Assembly: GCA_023265995.1 (NCBI GenBank)
Contig: JAHFSA010000010.1
Coordinates: 1-46,881 of the forward strand
Source: Perlucidibaca sp.
GTDB lineage: Bacteria; Pseudomonadota; Gammaproteobacteria; Pseudomonadales; Moraxellaceae
DNA length: 46,881 nt
Reading direction: 5' to 3'
The notes under the pieces: generated by a model
What the model was told of the DNA's origin: nothing
What the model saw: only the letters and a program-made list of their open reading frames with translations
The model's database searches: none
Shown: piece after piece, positions 17,192 to 26,981 of the stretch
Position numbering within the stretch: position 1 is the stretch's first letter
Layout of the letters: every line of letters begins with the position of its first letter
Program-made: the position numbers and the translations under genes

Positions 17192-18760
17192 ATGTCCAGC
17201 AGCCCCACCCCCGTCAATCAGTCCCAAGGCCGCGGCCTCTGGCGATCCACCTTCATCGTCAGTGCCATGACCCTGTTGTCGCGCATTGCCGGCCTGGTGC
17301 GTGACATGGTGTACATGAATCTCTTTGGTGCCGGCGGGCTCATGGACGCCTTCCTGGTCGCCTTCAAGATTCCCAACTTCCTGCGCCGCCTGTTCGCCGA
17401 GGGTGCCTTTTCCCAGGCCTTCGTGCCGGTGCTGTCGGAAGTGCGCACGCAGCGTGGCGACAGCGAGGTGAGACGCCTCATCGATCATGTCGCCGGTTCG
17501 CTGACCGTGGTGCTGGGCGGCATCAGCGTCGTCGCCATTGTCTTCTCGCCGGCCATCATCTTTCTCTTCGCGCCCGGCTTTCGCGGTGACGAGCTCAAGT
17601 TCGACCTGGCCTCGGACATGCTGCGCATCACCTTTCCTTATCTGCTGCTGATTTCGCTGACCGCGTTCGCCGGCGGCATTCTCAACACCTACGGACGTTT
17701 CGGCGCCTCCAGCTTCACGCCGGTGCTGATGAACCTGGTCATGATCGGCACCGCGATCTGGCTGGCGCCCATGCTGACCCAGCCGGTGGTGGCGCTGGCC
17801 TGGGGCGTGCTGATCGCCGGCATAGTCCAGCTCGGCTTCCAGTGGTGGCCGCTGCGCCAGATCAATCTGGTGCCGCGTCTGCGTCCGGACTTCAAGGACC
17901 CCGATGTCCGTCGCGTGCTCAGCCTCATGGTGCCGGCCATGTTCGGCGTCTCGGTCAGCCAGATCAATCTGCTGCTCGATACCGTGCTGGCCTCCTTCCT
18001 GGTCACCGGTTCGGTGTCCTGGCTCTATACCGCCGAGCGCCTGACCGAGCTGCCGCTGGGCCTGATCGGCATCGCCGTCGCCACGGTCATCCTGCCGACG
18101 CTGTCGGCCAAGCATGCGCAGAAGTCGGATGACGAGTTCCGCAGCACCATAGACTGGGCGCTCAAGGTCATCGTCATGGTTGGTGTGCCAGCCTCGCTGG
18201 CCATGGGCATCCTCGCCGAGCCGCTGCTGGCGTCGCTGTTCCATCACGGCCGTTTCGACAGCCAGGACGTGGTGAAGTCGGCCATGGCGCTGCAGGCGCT
18301 GTCCGGCGGCATCCTCGCCTTCATGCTCATCAAGGTTTTCGCGCCGGCCTTCTATGCCCGCCAGGACACGAAGACGCCGGTGCGCATCGGCATCATCGCC
18401 ATGGTCGCCAACATGGGCTTCAACCTCATTCTGGTCTGGCACCTGGCGCATGTCGGCCTGTCGCTGGCCAGCACGCTGTCGGCCTTCCTCAATGCCGGCC
18501 TGCTTTACCGCGGCCTGCACCAGAAGGGTGTGTACCGTCTCGAACGGCACTGGCTGAAGCTGTCGCTGCGTTTCGCCGCGGCCAATATCGTCATGGTCTG
18601 CGTGCTGCTGTGGATCACGCCGGATACCGCCTGGTGGCTGGCCGGGCAGGGCTGGAGCCGGGTCGGCTGGGTGCTGCTGATCTGCGCCGCCGGTGCCTCG
18701 GCCTATGGCGTGGCGCTGCTGGCGGTGGGTTTCCGTCCGCGCGAGATCCGCCATCCCTGA
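17192..18760 (+). CDS. murJ: Lipid II flippase MurJ
   Basis: 522 residues with about 14 membrane helices, a MOP-superfamily flippase that moves lipid II across the inner membrane for peptidoglycan synthesis. The N-terminal signature is clear: STFIVSAMTLLSRIAGLVRD, then DAFLVAFKIPNFLRRLFAEGAFSQAFVPV, carrying the charged cavity residues of the family. The ATG at 17192 (CAGGAG, 6 bases upstream) gives the usual length, although the frame is open further 5'. First gene of the run murJ-ribF-ileS-lspA-fkpB-ispH, whose spacing is small to negative. Confidence 0.96.
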   Translation: MSSSPTPVNQSQGRGLWRSTFIVSAMTLLSRIAGLVRDMVYMNLFGAGGLMDAFLVAFKIPNFLRRLFAEGAFSQAFVPVLSEVRTQRGDSEVRRLIDHVAGSLTVVLGGISVVAIVFSPAIIFLFAPGFRGDELKFDLASDMLRITFPYLLLISLTAFAGGILNTYGRFGASSFTPVLMNLVMIGTAIWLAPMLTQPVVALAWGVLIAGIVQLGFQWWPLRQINLVPRLRPDFKDPDVRRVLSLMVPAMFGVSVSQINLLLDTVLASFLVTGSVSWLYTAERLTELPLGLIGIAVATVILPTLSAKHAQKSDDEFRSTIDWALKVIVMVGVPASLAMGILAEPLLASLFHHGRFDSQDVVKSAMALQALSGGILAFMLIKVFAPAFYARQDTKTPVRIGIIAMVANMGFNLILVWHLAHVGLSLASTLSAFLNAGLLYRGLHQKGVYRLERHWLKLSLRFAAANIVMVCVLLWITPDTAWWLAGQGWSRVGWVLLICAAGASAYGVALLAVGFRPREIRHP

Positions 18761-18811
18761 TGCGCATCCTTTATACTTGCGCGTTTTCCACGCAATGACG
18801 GCTGTCCGCCC

Positions 18812-19750
18812 ATGGAACTGATACGCGGTTTGCACAATCTGCGCGCCTGCCATCGTGGCAATGCCGTCACCATCGGCAACTTCGATGGCGTGCATCTCGG
18901 CCATCAGGCCATGCTGGCTGCGCTGCGCGCCGAAGCCGCCGCGCTTGGCGTGCCCAGCCTGGTCATGTGCTTCGAGCCGCAGCCGCAGGAGTTCTTCGCC
19001 GGCGAGCAGGCGCCCGGTCGCCTGATGACCTGGCGCGACAAGGTCGAGGCCCTGGCCGCCTGCGGCGTTGACCGTGTCCTGCTGGTGCGTTTCGACGAGC
19101 GCTTCCGTGCCTACAGCGCGCAAGGCTTCATCAATGACCTGCTGGTGCGTGATCTCGGCAGCCGCCATGTCCTGGTCGGCGATGACTTCCGCTTCGGCTG
19201 TGACCGCAGCGGCGATCATGCCCTGCTGCAGCGCCTGGGCGCGCAGGCCGGCTTCAGCGTCGGTCACATGCCTACGGTGACGGTGGGCGAGGGCCGGGTC
19301 AGCAGCACGCGTCTGCGCGCGGCCGTGGCGGCCGGCGACTTCGTGCTCGCCGAGGAGCTGGCCGGGCGTCCGTTCGCGATCAGCGGCCGCGTGGTCCATG
19401 GCGACAAGCTCGGCCGCACCCTCGGCCTGCCGACTGCCAACCTGATGATGCGGCGCAAGGTGCTGCCGCTGCGTGGTGTCTATGCCGTCGAGGTCAGCGA
19501 GGTCGCTGCCGGTGGCACTGCTCCGGCGCTGCCGGGCGTCGCCAATGTCGGCTCGCGGCCGACCGTGCAGGGCGTGCAGGCGCGTTGCGAGGCACATCTG
19601 CTGAATTTCCGCGGCGACCTTTATGGCCGCCGCCTGCGCGTGGTGTTCCGCCACAAGCTGCGTGATGAGCAGCGCTTTCCATCACTGGATGCGTTGAAAG
19701 CGGCCATCGAGGCGGATGTCGCCGCCGGCCACCGTTATTTTGCCGTTTGA
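18812..19750 (+). CDS. ribF: Bifunctional riboflavin kinase / FAD synthetase
   Basis: 312 residues. Makes FMN from riboflavin and FAD from FMN. The N-terminal adenylyltransferase domain (about 15-170) has the nucleotide motif GNFDGVHLGHQ and, further on, GRVSSTRLR. The C-terminal kinase domain (about 185-305) shows GRVVHGDKLGRTLGLPTANL and GVYAV, then NVGSRPTV. Standard length. It precedes ileS by 18 bases as in most gammaproteobacteria, and is probably co-transcribed with it. Confidence 0.97.
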   Translation: MELIRGLHNLRACHRGNAVTIGNFDGVHLGHQAMLAALRAEAAALGVPSLVMCFEPQPQEFFAGEQAPGRLMTWRDKVEALAACGVDRVLLVRFDERFRAYSAQGFINDLLVRDLGSRHVLVGDDFRFGCDRSGDHALLQRLGAQAGFSVGHMPTVTVGEGRVSSTRLRAAVAAGDFVLAEELAGRPFAISGRVVHGDKLGRTLGLPTANLMMRRKVLPLRGVYAVEVSEVAAGGTAPALPGVANVGSRPTVQGVQARCEAHLLNFRGDLYGRRLRVVFRHKLRDEQRFPSLDALKAAIEADVAAGHRYFAV

Positions 19751-19768
19751 AGAGCGTTCCGAAGAGCT

Positions 19769-22591
19769 ATGGACTACAAGACCACATTGAATCTGCCGGA
19801 AACCGGCTTCGCCATGAAGGCCAGCCTGGCCACGCGCGAACCGGCCCGGGTCGAGGCCTGGAAGCAGCAGGATCTGTACGCGCAGATTCGCGCCGCCCGC
19901 GCCGGCCGGCCGCAGTTCATCCTGCATGACGGCCCGCCCTACGCCAACGGCGACATCCACATCGGTCATGCCGTCAACAAGATCCTCAAGGACATCATCG
20001 TCAAGGCCAAGACCATGGGCGGCTTCGACGCGCCCTATGTGCCGGGCTGGGACTGCCACGGCCTGCCCATCGAGCTCAATGTCGAGAAGCAGGTCGGCAA
20101 GCCGGGCGTCAAGGTCACCGCCAAGGAGTTCCGCCAGAAGTGCCGCGAATACGCGTCCTCGCAGGTGGCGCGCCAGTCCGTCGACTTCCAGCGTCTGGGC
20201 GTGCTCGGTGACTGGGACAAGCCCTACCTGACCATGAACTTCACGCAGGAAGCCGACATCATCCGCGTGCTCGGCCAGATCGCCGGGAACGGCCATCTGC
20301 ACAAGGGCCTGAAGCCGGTGCACTGGTGCATGGACTGCGGTTCGGCGCTGGCCGAGGCGGAAGTGGAATACCAGGACAAGACCTCGGCCGCCATCGACGT
20401 CGGCTTTGCCGTGGTCGATGCCGCCGACTTCAATGCCCGCACCGGTGCCGCCGCGAGCGCTGCGGAGCTGGTGATCTGGACCACCACGCCGTGGACGCTG
20501 CCGGCCAACCAGGCGGTGTCGCTGCATCCCGAGCTGGATTACGTGCTGGTGCGCGCCACGGTCGCCGGTGGCGTCCGCCATCTGGTGCTGGCCGAATCGC
20601 TGTGGGAAGGCGCCGTGGCGCGCTACGAAGGCAGCGCGGCCGAAGTGCTGGCGACTTTCCCGGGCCGCAAGCTCGAAGGCCTGCAGCTGCAGCATCCGTT
20701 CTACGAGCGTGTCGTGCCGGTCATTCTCGGCGACCACGTCACCGCCGACTCCGGCACCGGCGCTGTCCACACCGCGCCTGGTCACGGCCAGGACGACTAT
20801 GTCGTCGGTCGCATCTACGGTCTGCCGGTGGACAATCCGGTCGATGGCGCCGGTGTCTTCCTGCCGTCGACGCCGCGCTTCGCCGGCCTCCACGTCAACA
20901 AGGCCAACGACGCCATCCTCGACGCCCTGCGCGAGCCGCGCGCCGATGGTTCGTTCGCGCTGCTCTGCTACAAGAAGCTGCAGCACAGCTATCCGCACTG
21001 CTGGCGCCACAAGACGCCGATCATCTTCCGTGCCACGCCGCAGTGGTTCATCAGCATGTCGCAGAACGGCCTGCGTGATGCCGCGCTGGATGCCATCAAG
21101 CAGGTCGAGTGGCTGCCCGACTGGGGCCAGGCGCGCATCGAGGGCATGGTCGCCGGACGTCCGGACTGGTGCATCTCGCGTCAGCGCACCTGGGGCGTGC
21201 CGATCACGCTGTTCGTGCACAAGGAAAGCGGCGAGCTGCATCCGCGCACGGCCGAGCTCATCGAGCAGGTCGCGCTCAGGGTTGAAGGCGTCGGCATCGA
21301 TGCCTGGTTCGATCTCGATCCGGCCGAGCTGCTCGGCGCCGAGGCGGCGCAGTACGACAAGGTCACCGATACGCTCGATGTCTGGTTCGACTCCGGTGTC
21401 ACCCACACCTGCGTGCTCAAGCGCTTCGACGGTCTGCGCTACCCGGCCGACCTCTATCTCGAAGGCTCCGACCAGCATCGCGGCTGGTTCCAGTCGTCGC
21501 TGCTGGCCGCCATCGGCGCCAACGGCACGGCCCCGTACAAGACCGTGCTCACCCACGGCTTCACGGTCGACGGCCAGGGTCGCAAGATGTCGAAGTCGGT
21601 CGGCAACGTGGTGGCGCCGCAGAAGGTCATGCAGACCCTGGGCGCCGACATCATCCGTCTCTGGGTCTCGGCCACCGACTACCGTGGCGAGATGTCGGTC
21701 AGCGACGAGATCCTCACGCGCATGTCGGACAGCTATCGCCGCATCCGCAACACCATGCGTTTCCTGCTCTCCAACCTGAACGGCTTCGAGCCCGCGCGCG
21801 ATGCCGTGGCGCCGGCCGACATGCTGGCGCTGGATCGCTGGGTGGTGGATGCCGCCGCGCGTCTGCAGGACGAGATCATCGCCGCCTATGACGATCTGCA
21901 GTTCCACCAGATCTATCACAAGCTGCACAACTTCTGCGTGGTCGAGCTCGGCTCGTTCTACCTCGACATCATCAAGGACCGTCAGTACACGACGCAGGCG
22001 CAGTCGCTGGCCCGCCGCTCTGTGCAGACCGCGCTCTGGCACATCGCCGAAGCCTTCGTGCGCTGGGCCGCACCCATCCTCAGCTTCACCGCCGAGGAAA
22101 TCTGGGAAGTGCTGCCGGGCGAGCGCACCGGCTCGGTGTTCCTCGCCGAGTGGTACACCGGCCTCGCGCGCCTGCCGGAAGATCAGCCGCTGCTGACCCG
22201 CGCCTACTGGACGCAGGTGCTGGAAGTGAAGACCGCCGTCAACAAGCAGATCGAGGAGGCGCGCAACCGCAAGGAAGTCGGCTCCGGACTGTCGGCCGAG
22301 GTCGAGCTGTTCGTGTCGCCGGCGCTGAACGAGTTGCTGACGCCGCTGGGTGACGAGCTGCGCTTCGTGCTCATCACCTCGGCCGCGCGCCTGCGCCCGC
22401 TCGCCGATGACGGTGGTGTCGCCACCGATGTCGACGGCCTGCGCGTGGCGGTGATTCCGTCGCAGTACAGCAAGTGCGCGCGCTGCTGGCACTATCGCGC
22501 CGATGTCGGCAGTCATGCCGGGCATCCGGAGATCTGCGCGCGTTGTGTCGACAACGTCGCTGGTGCCGGCGAGGTGCGTCATCATGCGTAA
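19769..22591 (+). CDS. ileS: Isoleucyl-tRNA synthetase
   Basis: 940 residues, class I aminoacyl-tRNA synthetase charging tRNA-Ile. HIGH is in [11 protein letters not shown] near residue 66, and KMSKS lies near 607. The editing (CP1) domain lies between, containing [13 protein letters not shown]-terminal zinc site has CARCWHYR and CARC pairs near the end, as in the bacterial (eubacterial-type, mupirocin-sensitive) form. Its last 8 bases overlap the start of lspA, giving translational coupling. Confidence 0.98.
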   Translation: MDYKTTLNLPETGFAMKASLATREPARVEAWKQQDLYAQIRAARAGRPQFILHDGPPYANGDIHIGHAVNKILKDIIVKAKTMGGFDAPYVPGWDCHGLPIELNVEKQVGKPGVKVTAKEFRQKCREYASSQVARQSVDFQRLGVLGDWDKPYLTMNFTQEADIIRVLGQIAGNGHLHKGLKPVHWCMDCGSALAEAEVEYQDKTSAAIDVGFAVVDAADFNARTGAAASAAELVIWTTTPWTLPANQAVSLHPELDYVLVRATVAGGVRHLVLAESLWEGAVARYEGSAAEVLATFPGRKLEGLQLQHPFYERVVPVILGDHVTADSGTGAVHTAPGHGQDDYVVGRIYGLPVDNPVDGAGVFLPSTPRFAGLHVNKANDAILDALREPRADGSFALLCYKKLQHSYPHCWRHKTPIIFRATPQWFISMSQNGLRDAALDAIKQVEWLPDWGQARIEGMVAGRPDWCISRQRTWGVPITLFVHKESGELHPRTAELIEQVALRVEGVGIDAWFDLDPAELLGAEAAQYDKVTDTLDVWFDSGVTHTCVLKRFDGLRYPADLYLEGSDQHRGWFQSSLLAAIGANGTAPYKTVLTHGFTVDGQGRKMSKSVGNVVAPQKVMQTLGADIIRLWVSATDYRGEMSVSDEILTRMSDSYRRIRNTMRFLLSNLNGFEPARDAVAPADMLALDRWVVDAAARLQDEIIAAYDDLQFHQIYHKLHNFCVVELGSFYLDIIKDRQYTTQAQSLARRSVQTALWHIAEAFVRWAAPILSFTAEEIWEVLPGERTGSVFLAEWYTGLARLPEDQPLLTRAYWTQVLEVKTAVNKQIEEARNRKEVGSGLSAEVELFVSPALNELLTPLGDELRFVLITSAARLRPLADDGGVATDVDGLRVAVIPSQYSKCARCWHYRADVGSHAGHPEICARCVDNVAGAGEVRHHA

Positions 22592-23096
22592 GCTGGTTGC
22601 TCCGCCCTGGGGCTGGCTGTGGATCTCGGTCGCGGTCTTCGTGCTCGACTACTTCACCAAGATCTGGGCCAGCCACAGCCTGATCTACGGCTGGCCGCGC
22701 CCGGTGCTGTCGTTCCTGAGCTGGACGCTGGCGCACAACACCGGCGCCGCCTTCAGTTTCCTGCACGATGCCGGCGGCTGGCAGCGCTGGTTCTTCGTCG
22801 CCATCGCCTTGCTGGTCAGCAGCGCGCTGCTGGTCTGGCTCAAGCGCCTGCCGTCCGGCTCGCGCTGGCTGCCGATCGCCATCGCCCTGCTGCTCGGCGG
22901 TGCCCTTGGCAACCTCTATGACCGCGCGCTGACGGGTTATGTCGTGGACTTCATTCATGTCCATTACCAGGGCTGGAACTTCCCGGCCTTCAACATTGCC
23001 GATTGCGGCATTACCGTGGGGGCTGTCATGCTGATCATAGACAGCCTGTTCCTGGAAAGTCGCCGGGAAGGCAAAGGCCAGGAGCGTGCGCAATGA
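22584..23096 (+). CDS. lspA: Lipoprotein signal peptidase (signal peptidase II)
   Basis: 170 residues, four-helix inner-membrane aspartyl protease that cleaves prolipoprotein signal peptides after lipid attachment. The motif [11 protein letters not shown] and the two catalytic Asp blocks, GNLYDR and FNIADCGI, are present. Note that the second has Cys after the Asp, where Ser is usual. The ATG at 22584 lies inside the ileS 3' end and gives the normal N terminus. Overlaps fkpB by 4 bases. Confidence 0.97.
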   Translation: MRKLVAPPWGWLWISVAVFVLDYFTKIWASHSLIYGWPRPVLSFLSWTLAHNTGAAFSFLHDAGGWQRWFFVAIALLVSSALLVWLKRLPSGSRWLPIAIALLLGGALGNLYDRALTGYVVDFIHVHYQGWNFPAFNIADCGITVGAVMLIIDSLFLESRREGKGQERAQ

Positions 23097-23563
23097 ACGT
23101 GATCGGTCCGGGCAAGCGCGTGAGCTTGCATTTCACTGTCTCGCTGGCTTCCGGCGAAGTCCTCGACAGCACCCACGAGCGTGACCAGCCGCCGACCTTC
23201 GTGTTCGGCGACGGCAGCCTGCTGCCGGGCTTCGAGCAGGCCATCAGCGGCCTCAAGGCCGGCGATCAGGGCCGTTTCACGATTGCCGCCGCCGACGGCT
23301 TCGGGGTCTGGAACGAAGACAACGTGCAGCATTTTCCGCGTCACCAGTTCGGCGAGCAGATGCTCGAGCCGGGCATGGTCATGCATTTTGCCGATGCCAG
23401 CGGTGCCGAACTGCCGGGCGTCATCAAGGATCTGCCCGAGGGCGTGGTGGTGGTCGACTTCAACCATCCGCTGGCGGGACGTGAACTGGTATTCGAAGTG
23501 GACATCCTGCGTGTGCTGGATGCCGAAGCGAGTCCGGTGCTGCTGGCCGAGCCGGCACGCTGA
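23093..23563 (+). CDS. fkpB: FKBP-type peptidyl-prolyl isomerase (SlpA/FkpB)
   Basis: 156 residues. SlyD-like FKBP domain with the inserted chaperone flap: [21 protein letters not shown] at the N terminus, [16 protein letters not shown] for the FKBP core, then the IF flap (about 75-120) and [14 protein letters not shown], a signature of this family. Catalyses cis-trans proline isomerisation in the cytosol. It lies between lspA (ATGA overlap) and ispH (26-base gap) as in E. coli and Pseudomonas. Confidence 0.96.
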   Translation: MNVIGPGKRVSLHFTVSLASGEVLDSTHERDQPPTFVFGDGSLLPGFEQAISGLKAGDQGRFTIAAADGFGVWNEDNVQHFPRHQFGEQMLEPGMVMHFADASGAELPGVIKDLPEGVVVVDFNHPLAGRELVFEVDILRVLDAEASPVLLAEPAR

Positions 23564-23589
23564 GACGGACTGAAAAAGAGGTGAGCATC

Positions 23590-24540
23590 ATGGAAATCAA
23601 ACTGGCCAATCCGCGCGGCTTCTGTGCCGGTGTCGATCGCGCCATCGAGATCGTCAATCGCGCCCTCGAAGTCTTCGGGCCGCCGATCTATGTCCGCCAT
23701 GAAGTCGTGCACAACAAGTTCGTGGTCGATGACCTGCGCAATCGTGGCGCCGTCTTCGTCGACGAGCTCGATCAGGTGCCGGACGATGCCATCGTCATCT
23801 TCTCCGCCCATGGCGTGTCCAAGGCTGTGCAGGGCGAGGCCGCCGCGCGCGGTCTCAAGGTCTTCGATGCCACCTGCCCGCTGGTGACCAAGGTGCACAT
23901 GGAAGTGGCGCGCTACGCCCGTGCCGGCGTCGAGGCCATCCTCATCGGTCATGCCGGCCACCCGGAAGTGGAAGGCACCATGGGTCAGTACGAGCGCCAG
24001 TACGGTGGCGACATCTATCTCGTCGAGGACGAGCAGGACGTTGCCAGCCTGGTTGTGCGCAATCCGGAAAACCTGGCTTTCGTGACCCAGACCACGCTTT
24101 CGGTGGATGACACCGCGCGCGTCATCGATGCCCTGCGCGCGCGCTTCCCGACCATTCACGGTCCGCGCAAGGACGACATCTGCTATGCCACGCAGAATCG
24201 CCAGGATGCAGTGAAGACGCTGGCCGAGCAGTGCGAGGTGGTGCTGGTGGTGGGTTCGCCGAACTCGTCGAACTCCAATCGTCTGCGCGAGCTGGCCGAG
24301 CGCATTGGCTCGCATGCCTACCTCATCGACAATGCCGAGCAGATCGAGAAGGCCTGGCTGGATGGCGTCAAGGCAGTGGGCGTCACGGCTGGCGCATCGG
24401 CGCCGGAAGTGCTCATCAGGCAGGTGATCGATCGTCTCAGCAGCTGGGGCGGCGCAGCGCCGGAAGAGCTGGCCGGACGTCCCGAGCACATCGTGTTTTC
24501 CATGCCCAAGGAGCTGCGCATTCCGGTCAAGGCCGTGTGA
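23590..24540 (+). CDS. ispH: 4-hydroxy-3-methylbut-2-enyl diphosphate reductase
   Basis: 316 residues. Last step of the non-mevalonate pathway, making IPP and DMAPP with an Fe-S cluster. Cluster Cys in GFCAGVD (Cys12), TCPLVTKVH and [10 protein letters not shown] are all present, with SHG-type AHGVSKAV and the NSSNSNRL substrate motif. The ATG at 23590 (GAGGTGA 5 bases upstream) is chosen over a GTG nine bases earlier because it restores the family N terminus. End of the murJ-to-ispH run, followed by a terminator. Confidence 0.97.
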   Translation: MEIKLANPRGFCAGVDRAIEIVNRALEVFGPPIYVRHEVVHNKFVVDDLRNRGAVFVDELDQVPDDAIVIFSAHGVSKAVQGEAAARGLKVFDATCPLVTKVHMEVARYARAGVEAILIGHAGHPEVEGTMGQYERQYGGDIYLVEDEQDVASLVVRNPENLAFVTQTTLSVDDTARVIDALRARFPTIHGPRKDDICYATQNRQDAVKTLAEQCEVVLVVGSPNSSNSNRLRELAERIGSHAYLIDNAEQIEKAWLDGVKAVGVTAGASAPEVLIRQVIDRLSSWGGAAPEELAGRPEHIVFSMPKELRIPVKAV

Positions 24541-24549
24541 GCTGCGCCG

Positions 24550-24572
24550 GGCCGCGAGGCCGCGAGGCCGCG
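24550..24572. repeat. Short tandem repeat, 8-bp unit
   Basis: Nearly three copies of GGCCGCGA head to tail between the ispH stop codon and its terminator. It lies outside any gene I can support. No function evident. Confidence 0.6.
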
Positions 24573-24587
24573 TGTGATGCTGTTGCC

Positions 24588-24611
24588 AGGGCCCCGTTCG
24601 CGGGGCCTTTT
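24588..24611 (+). terminator. Terminator after ispH
   Basis: GGCCCCG (24590-24596) pairs with CGGGGCC (24601-24607) around the stable TTCG tetraloop, with flanking A/G and T extending the stem and a short T run. It closes the murJ-ispH transcription unit and faces the convergent thioesterase gene. Confidence 0.85.
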
Positions 24612-24628
24612 GCTGTCTGCGCTCCGGC

Positions 24629-25027
24629 TCAGCCAGGCTGGCTGACGAGGGCGGCGAGCTGGCTGCGATACGGTTCCGGCAGCGGCCCCGACTTCTGCGT
24701 GGCGAAATCGAAATAGACCTGCACGGCCTTGCCGGTGGCGACCAGCACATCGTGCTGCCAGGCCTGATGCCAGACCACGAAGGACGAGTTGCCGATGCGT
24801 TCGATGCCGGTCTTCAGCGTGACTGCGCTGCCGTAGTGGATCTGCGCTACGAAATCGACCTCGATGCGGGCCAGGATCAGCGTCAGCTTCTTGATGTCCA
24901 TCTCCGGCGTGAAGATGCGGAAGATCGGTTCGCGCGCGGTCTCGAACCAGCCGGCGACGACGGTGTTGTTGACGTGTCCGAAGGCATCGGTTTCGTAGAA
25001 GCGGGGCGATACGGTGGTGGTGAACAT
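24629..25027 (-). CDS. Acyl-CoA thioesterase, hot-dog fold (YbgC/4HBT type)
   Basis: 132 residues, single hot-dog domain. The active-site region YETDAFGHVNNTVV near residue 10 has the Asp and the GHVNN pattern of 4-hydroxybenzoyl-CoA thioesterase-like enzymes. IEVDFVAQIHYGSAV and ERIGNSS follow in family order. Likely hydrolyses acyl-CoA; substrate unknown. ATG 25027 is preferred to longer in-frame forms because the product then starts right at the domain; GGAG lies upstream. Monocistronic, divergent from the minor pilin genes. Confidence 0.85.
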   Translation of the reverse strand: MFTTTVSPRFYETDAFGHVNNTVVAGWFETAREPIFRIFTPEMDIKKLTLILARIEVDFVAQIHYGSAVTLKTGIERIGNSSFVVWHQAWQHDVLVATGKAVQVYFDFATQKSGPLPEPYRSQLAALVSQPG

Positions 25028-25202
25028 CGCGCATGGTCTCCAGTGACGGCTGCCCGATTCTATACGAGCTGCCGAGGCGACCGGATCTGTCTGCAACGAA
25101 TTGGCGAGATGCTGTCGGCGTGTCTAGGCTTGTCGCAGGTGGCTGCGCTGCGGCCGTCAGGCAGGGAGGCCGGCCATGGTATCGGGCAGGGAGGTCGCGG
25201 TC

Positions 25203-25694
25203 ATGGCCGCGCGCGGTCTGGGGCTGCCCGAGGCACTGGTGGCGCTGGCATTGCTGGGCGTGGCGTTGTCCGGGTTGCTGGCGGCGCAGTGGCAGGCGCG
25301 CGACCTGCAAGCGGATGCCCTGCAGAATCAGCAGGCACTGCTCATGCTGTCCGACTTCGGCCAGCGCATGGCGCTCAATCCGGCCGGGCATGCCAGCTAT
25401 CTGGCCATGCTGCAGGCGGGTCTGCCGGCGACCATGCTGCCGGATGCCTGCGCGCGTGATGCCTGCACGCCGGAGGCGCGAGCCCGGGCCGACACCGGCT
25501 TTCTCGCGGGCGAGGCGCGGCGTCTGCTGCCGCGACCGGCCTGGCAGCTCGAGGCCTGTGTCGACAGCCCCGGTCACTGCCTGCTGCTGGCCTGGGCCGG
25601 CACGGTGCCGAGCAGCGGGCCCGATGGCGGTTGTCTCGATGCCTCCGGTCTGCATCGTCCGGGCGCGCATTGCCTGGTTCGGGAGCTGCCATGA
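25203..25694 (+). CDS. pilV: Type IV pilus minor pilin, PilV-like
   Basis: 163 residues from ATG 25203; an in-frame ATG at 25176 with an equally good ribosome binding site would add nine. The shorter form gives a normal prepilin leader MAARG, cleaved before LGLPE so that Glu falls at +5, followed by the hydrophobic N-terminal helix ALVALALLGVALSGLL. The rest is the globular head with two Cys pairs near the C terminus. Minor pilins prime pilus assembly with PilY1. First of four genes with ATGA-type overlaps. PilV is assigned from length, position and the EALVAL helix; individual minor pilins are hard to tell apart. Confidence 0.72.
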   Translation: MAARGLGLPEALVALALLGVALSGLLAAQWQARDLQADALQNQQALLMLSDFGQRMALNPAGHASYLAMLQAGLPATMLPDACARDACTPEARARADTGFLAGEARRLLPRPAWQLEACVDSPGHCLLLAWAGTVPSSGPDGGCLDASGLHRPGAHCLVRELP

Positions 25695-26455
25695 GCCATT
25701 TGCGCGAGAGCGGGCTGGCGCTGGCCGAGTGGACGCTGGCCGCGCTGCTCGGGGTGCTCATTCTGGCGGCGGCGTTGGCATGGCTGCAGGCCTGCCTGCA
25801 GCTGGCCCTGCTGCAGCGCATGCCCTTGCAGATGGCCGAGGAGGCGGGCTGGCTGCTGCAGCGTCTGAGCCGCGCGGCCATGCTGGCGGGGCAGGGTGGT
25901 GTGCATCCGCTGGCGAGCGGCGATGCCCGTCTGGCCGCCTGGCCTGTCGGCGATGGCGTCGGTCCGGGTACTCCGGCCAGCGATCAGCTGCTGCTGCGAC
26001 GCCGGCTCGCCGCCGACACGCTCGATTGCGAGGGCACGCGGGTGACGGCTGGCGACGAGCTGGTCGAGCGCTATTTCCTGCGCAGCGACAGCAGCGCGCC
26101 CGGGTTGGTGCTGGCCTGCGACGCCGGCTCCTGCGCTGCCGACGGCTGCCATGGCCTGGGCGATGCCGGCGCGCCGCTGCAGTCCGACATCGACAGCTTC
26201 CAGGTGCTTTACGGCATGGCGGCCGAGCCCGGGCAGGTCATCCGCTATGTCGATGCCACGGGCTGGCGTGCGCAGTCGCCACCACCACATCTGGCCAGCC
26301 TGCGCATAGGCCTGCTGCAGCACAGCCGCGAGGCGGCGGCACGAGTGCGGCGCTGGCCGCTGCCGGCGGACTGGCTGGGCCTGACGCTGACGGCCATGCC
26401 CGGTCATGCTGCGCGCTCGGCCTGGCAGCTGACCCTGGCGGTGCCCCATGGCTGA
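25691..26455 (+). CDS. pilW: Type IV pilus minor pilin, PilW-like
   Basis: 254 residues, starting at the ATGA overlap with pilV. Prepilin leader MSHLRESG, cleavage before LALAE (Glu at +5), then a helix TLAALLGVLILAAALAWL. The large C-terminal head (about 220 residues) has paired Cys residues (CDAGSCAADGC) and the segment LVERYFLRSD, a pattern common in PilW. The first residue after cleavage is Leu rather than the usual Phe or Met. It is coupled on both sides, to pilV and to the PilX-like gene (8-base overlap). Confidence 0.75.
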   Translation: MSHLRESGLALAEWTLAALLGVLILAAALAWLQACLQLALLQRMPLQMAEEAGWLLQRLSRAAMLAGQGGVHPLASGDARLAAWPVGDGVGPGTPASDQLLLRRRLAADTLDCEGTRVTAGDELVERYFLRSDSSAPGLVLACDAGSCAADGCHGLGDAGAPLQSDIDSFQVLYGMAAEPGQVIRYVDATGWRAQSPPPHLASLRIGLLQHSREAAARVRRWPLPADWLGLTLTAMPGHAARSAWQLTLAVPHG

Positions 26456-26981
26456 GTCTGCGCGCGGGCATGTGCTCTGGCTCATGCTGCTGTTGCTCGG
26501 TCTGCTCGCCGAGCTGGCGGTTGGCAGCCTGCAGCTGGCGCTGCAGAGCGCGCTCGACATCCGCGCCGAGATGGCGCGGCAGTCTCGTGATGCCCGTGCC
26601 GATGCCATGGCGGCGGCGCTGGAGGCCTTGCCGCTGCCTTCCGCCGGGGCGCTGCCGGGTGCCGGGCCCGTACCCTGGGCGCCAGCCACGGCTGTCGCCG
26701 ACAGCACTATCCAGGGCTGTGGCGGAGCGCTGCCCGGCAGTTATCTGGCTGCATGCGCAGCACCGGTTGCCGGCGAGCTGTCGGCTGCCGCCGTCACCGC
26801 TGCCGGCTGGCACTGGCAGTTGCGGCGTCTGCCGGATGATCCGGGTGACGACGACGGCACCGACTACACGGCCTTTCCGGCACTGCGTCCGCAGCGCTGG
26901 CAGCTGCAGGTGGTGGTCGCCGGCCGTGACCGCGGTCGCAGTGCCTGGCGTTACAGCTATCGCCAGCAGGCGGCACCATGA
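26448..26981 (+). CDS. pilX: Type IV pilus minor pilin, PilX-like
   Basis: 177 residues. Leader MAESARG, possible cleavage before HVLWL, then a helix WLMLLLLGLLAELAVGSLQLA. Position +5 is Leu, not Glu, although PilX-type proteins often deviate there. A variable head with three Cys follows. The assignment rests on its place between PilW-like and FimT-like genes (8- and 4-base overlaps) and its N-terminal helix; sequence alone would give only a secreted or pseudopilin-like protein. Confidence 0.6.
   Translation: MAESARGHVLWLMLLLLGLLAELAVGSLQLALQSALDIRAEMARQSRDARADAMAAALEALPLPSAGALPGAGPVPWAPATAVADSTIQGCGGALPGSYLAACAAPVAGELSAAAVTAAGWHWQLRRLPDDPGDDDGTDYTAFPALRPQRWQLQVVVAGRDRGRSAWRYSYRQQAAP

Noticed and set aside
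17168-19654. 828-residue open frame on the minus strand
   Set aside because: Antisense to murJ and ribF; Gln/His/Arg-rich without domains.
19682-22585. 967-residue open frame on the minus strand
   Set aside because: Antisense to ileS and the end of ribF, whose products are unmistakable; His/Arg/Asp-rich mirror-frame composition.
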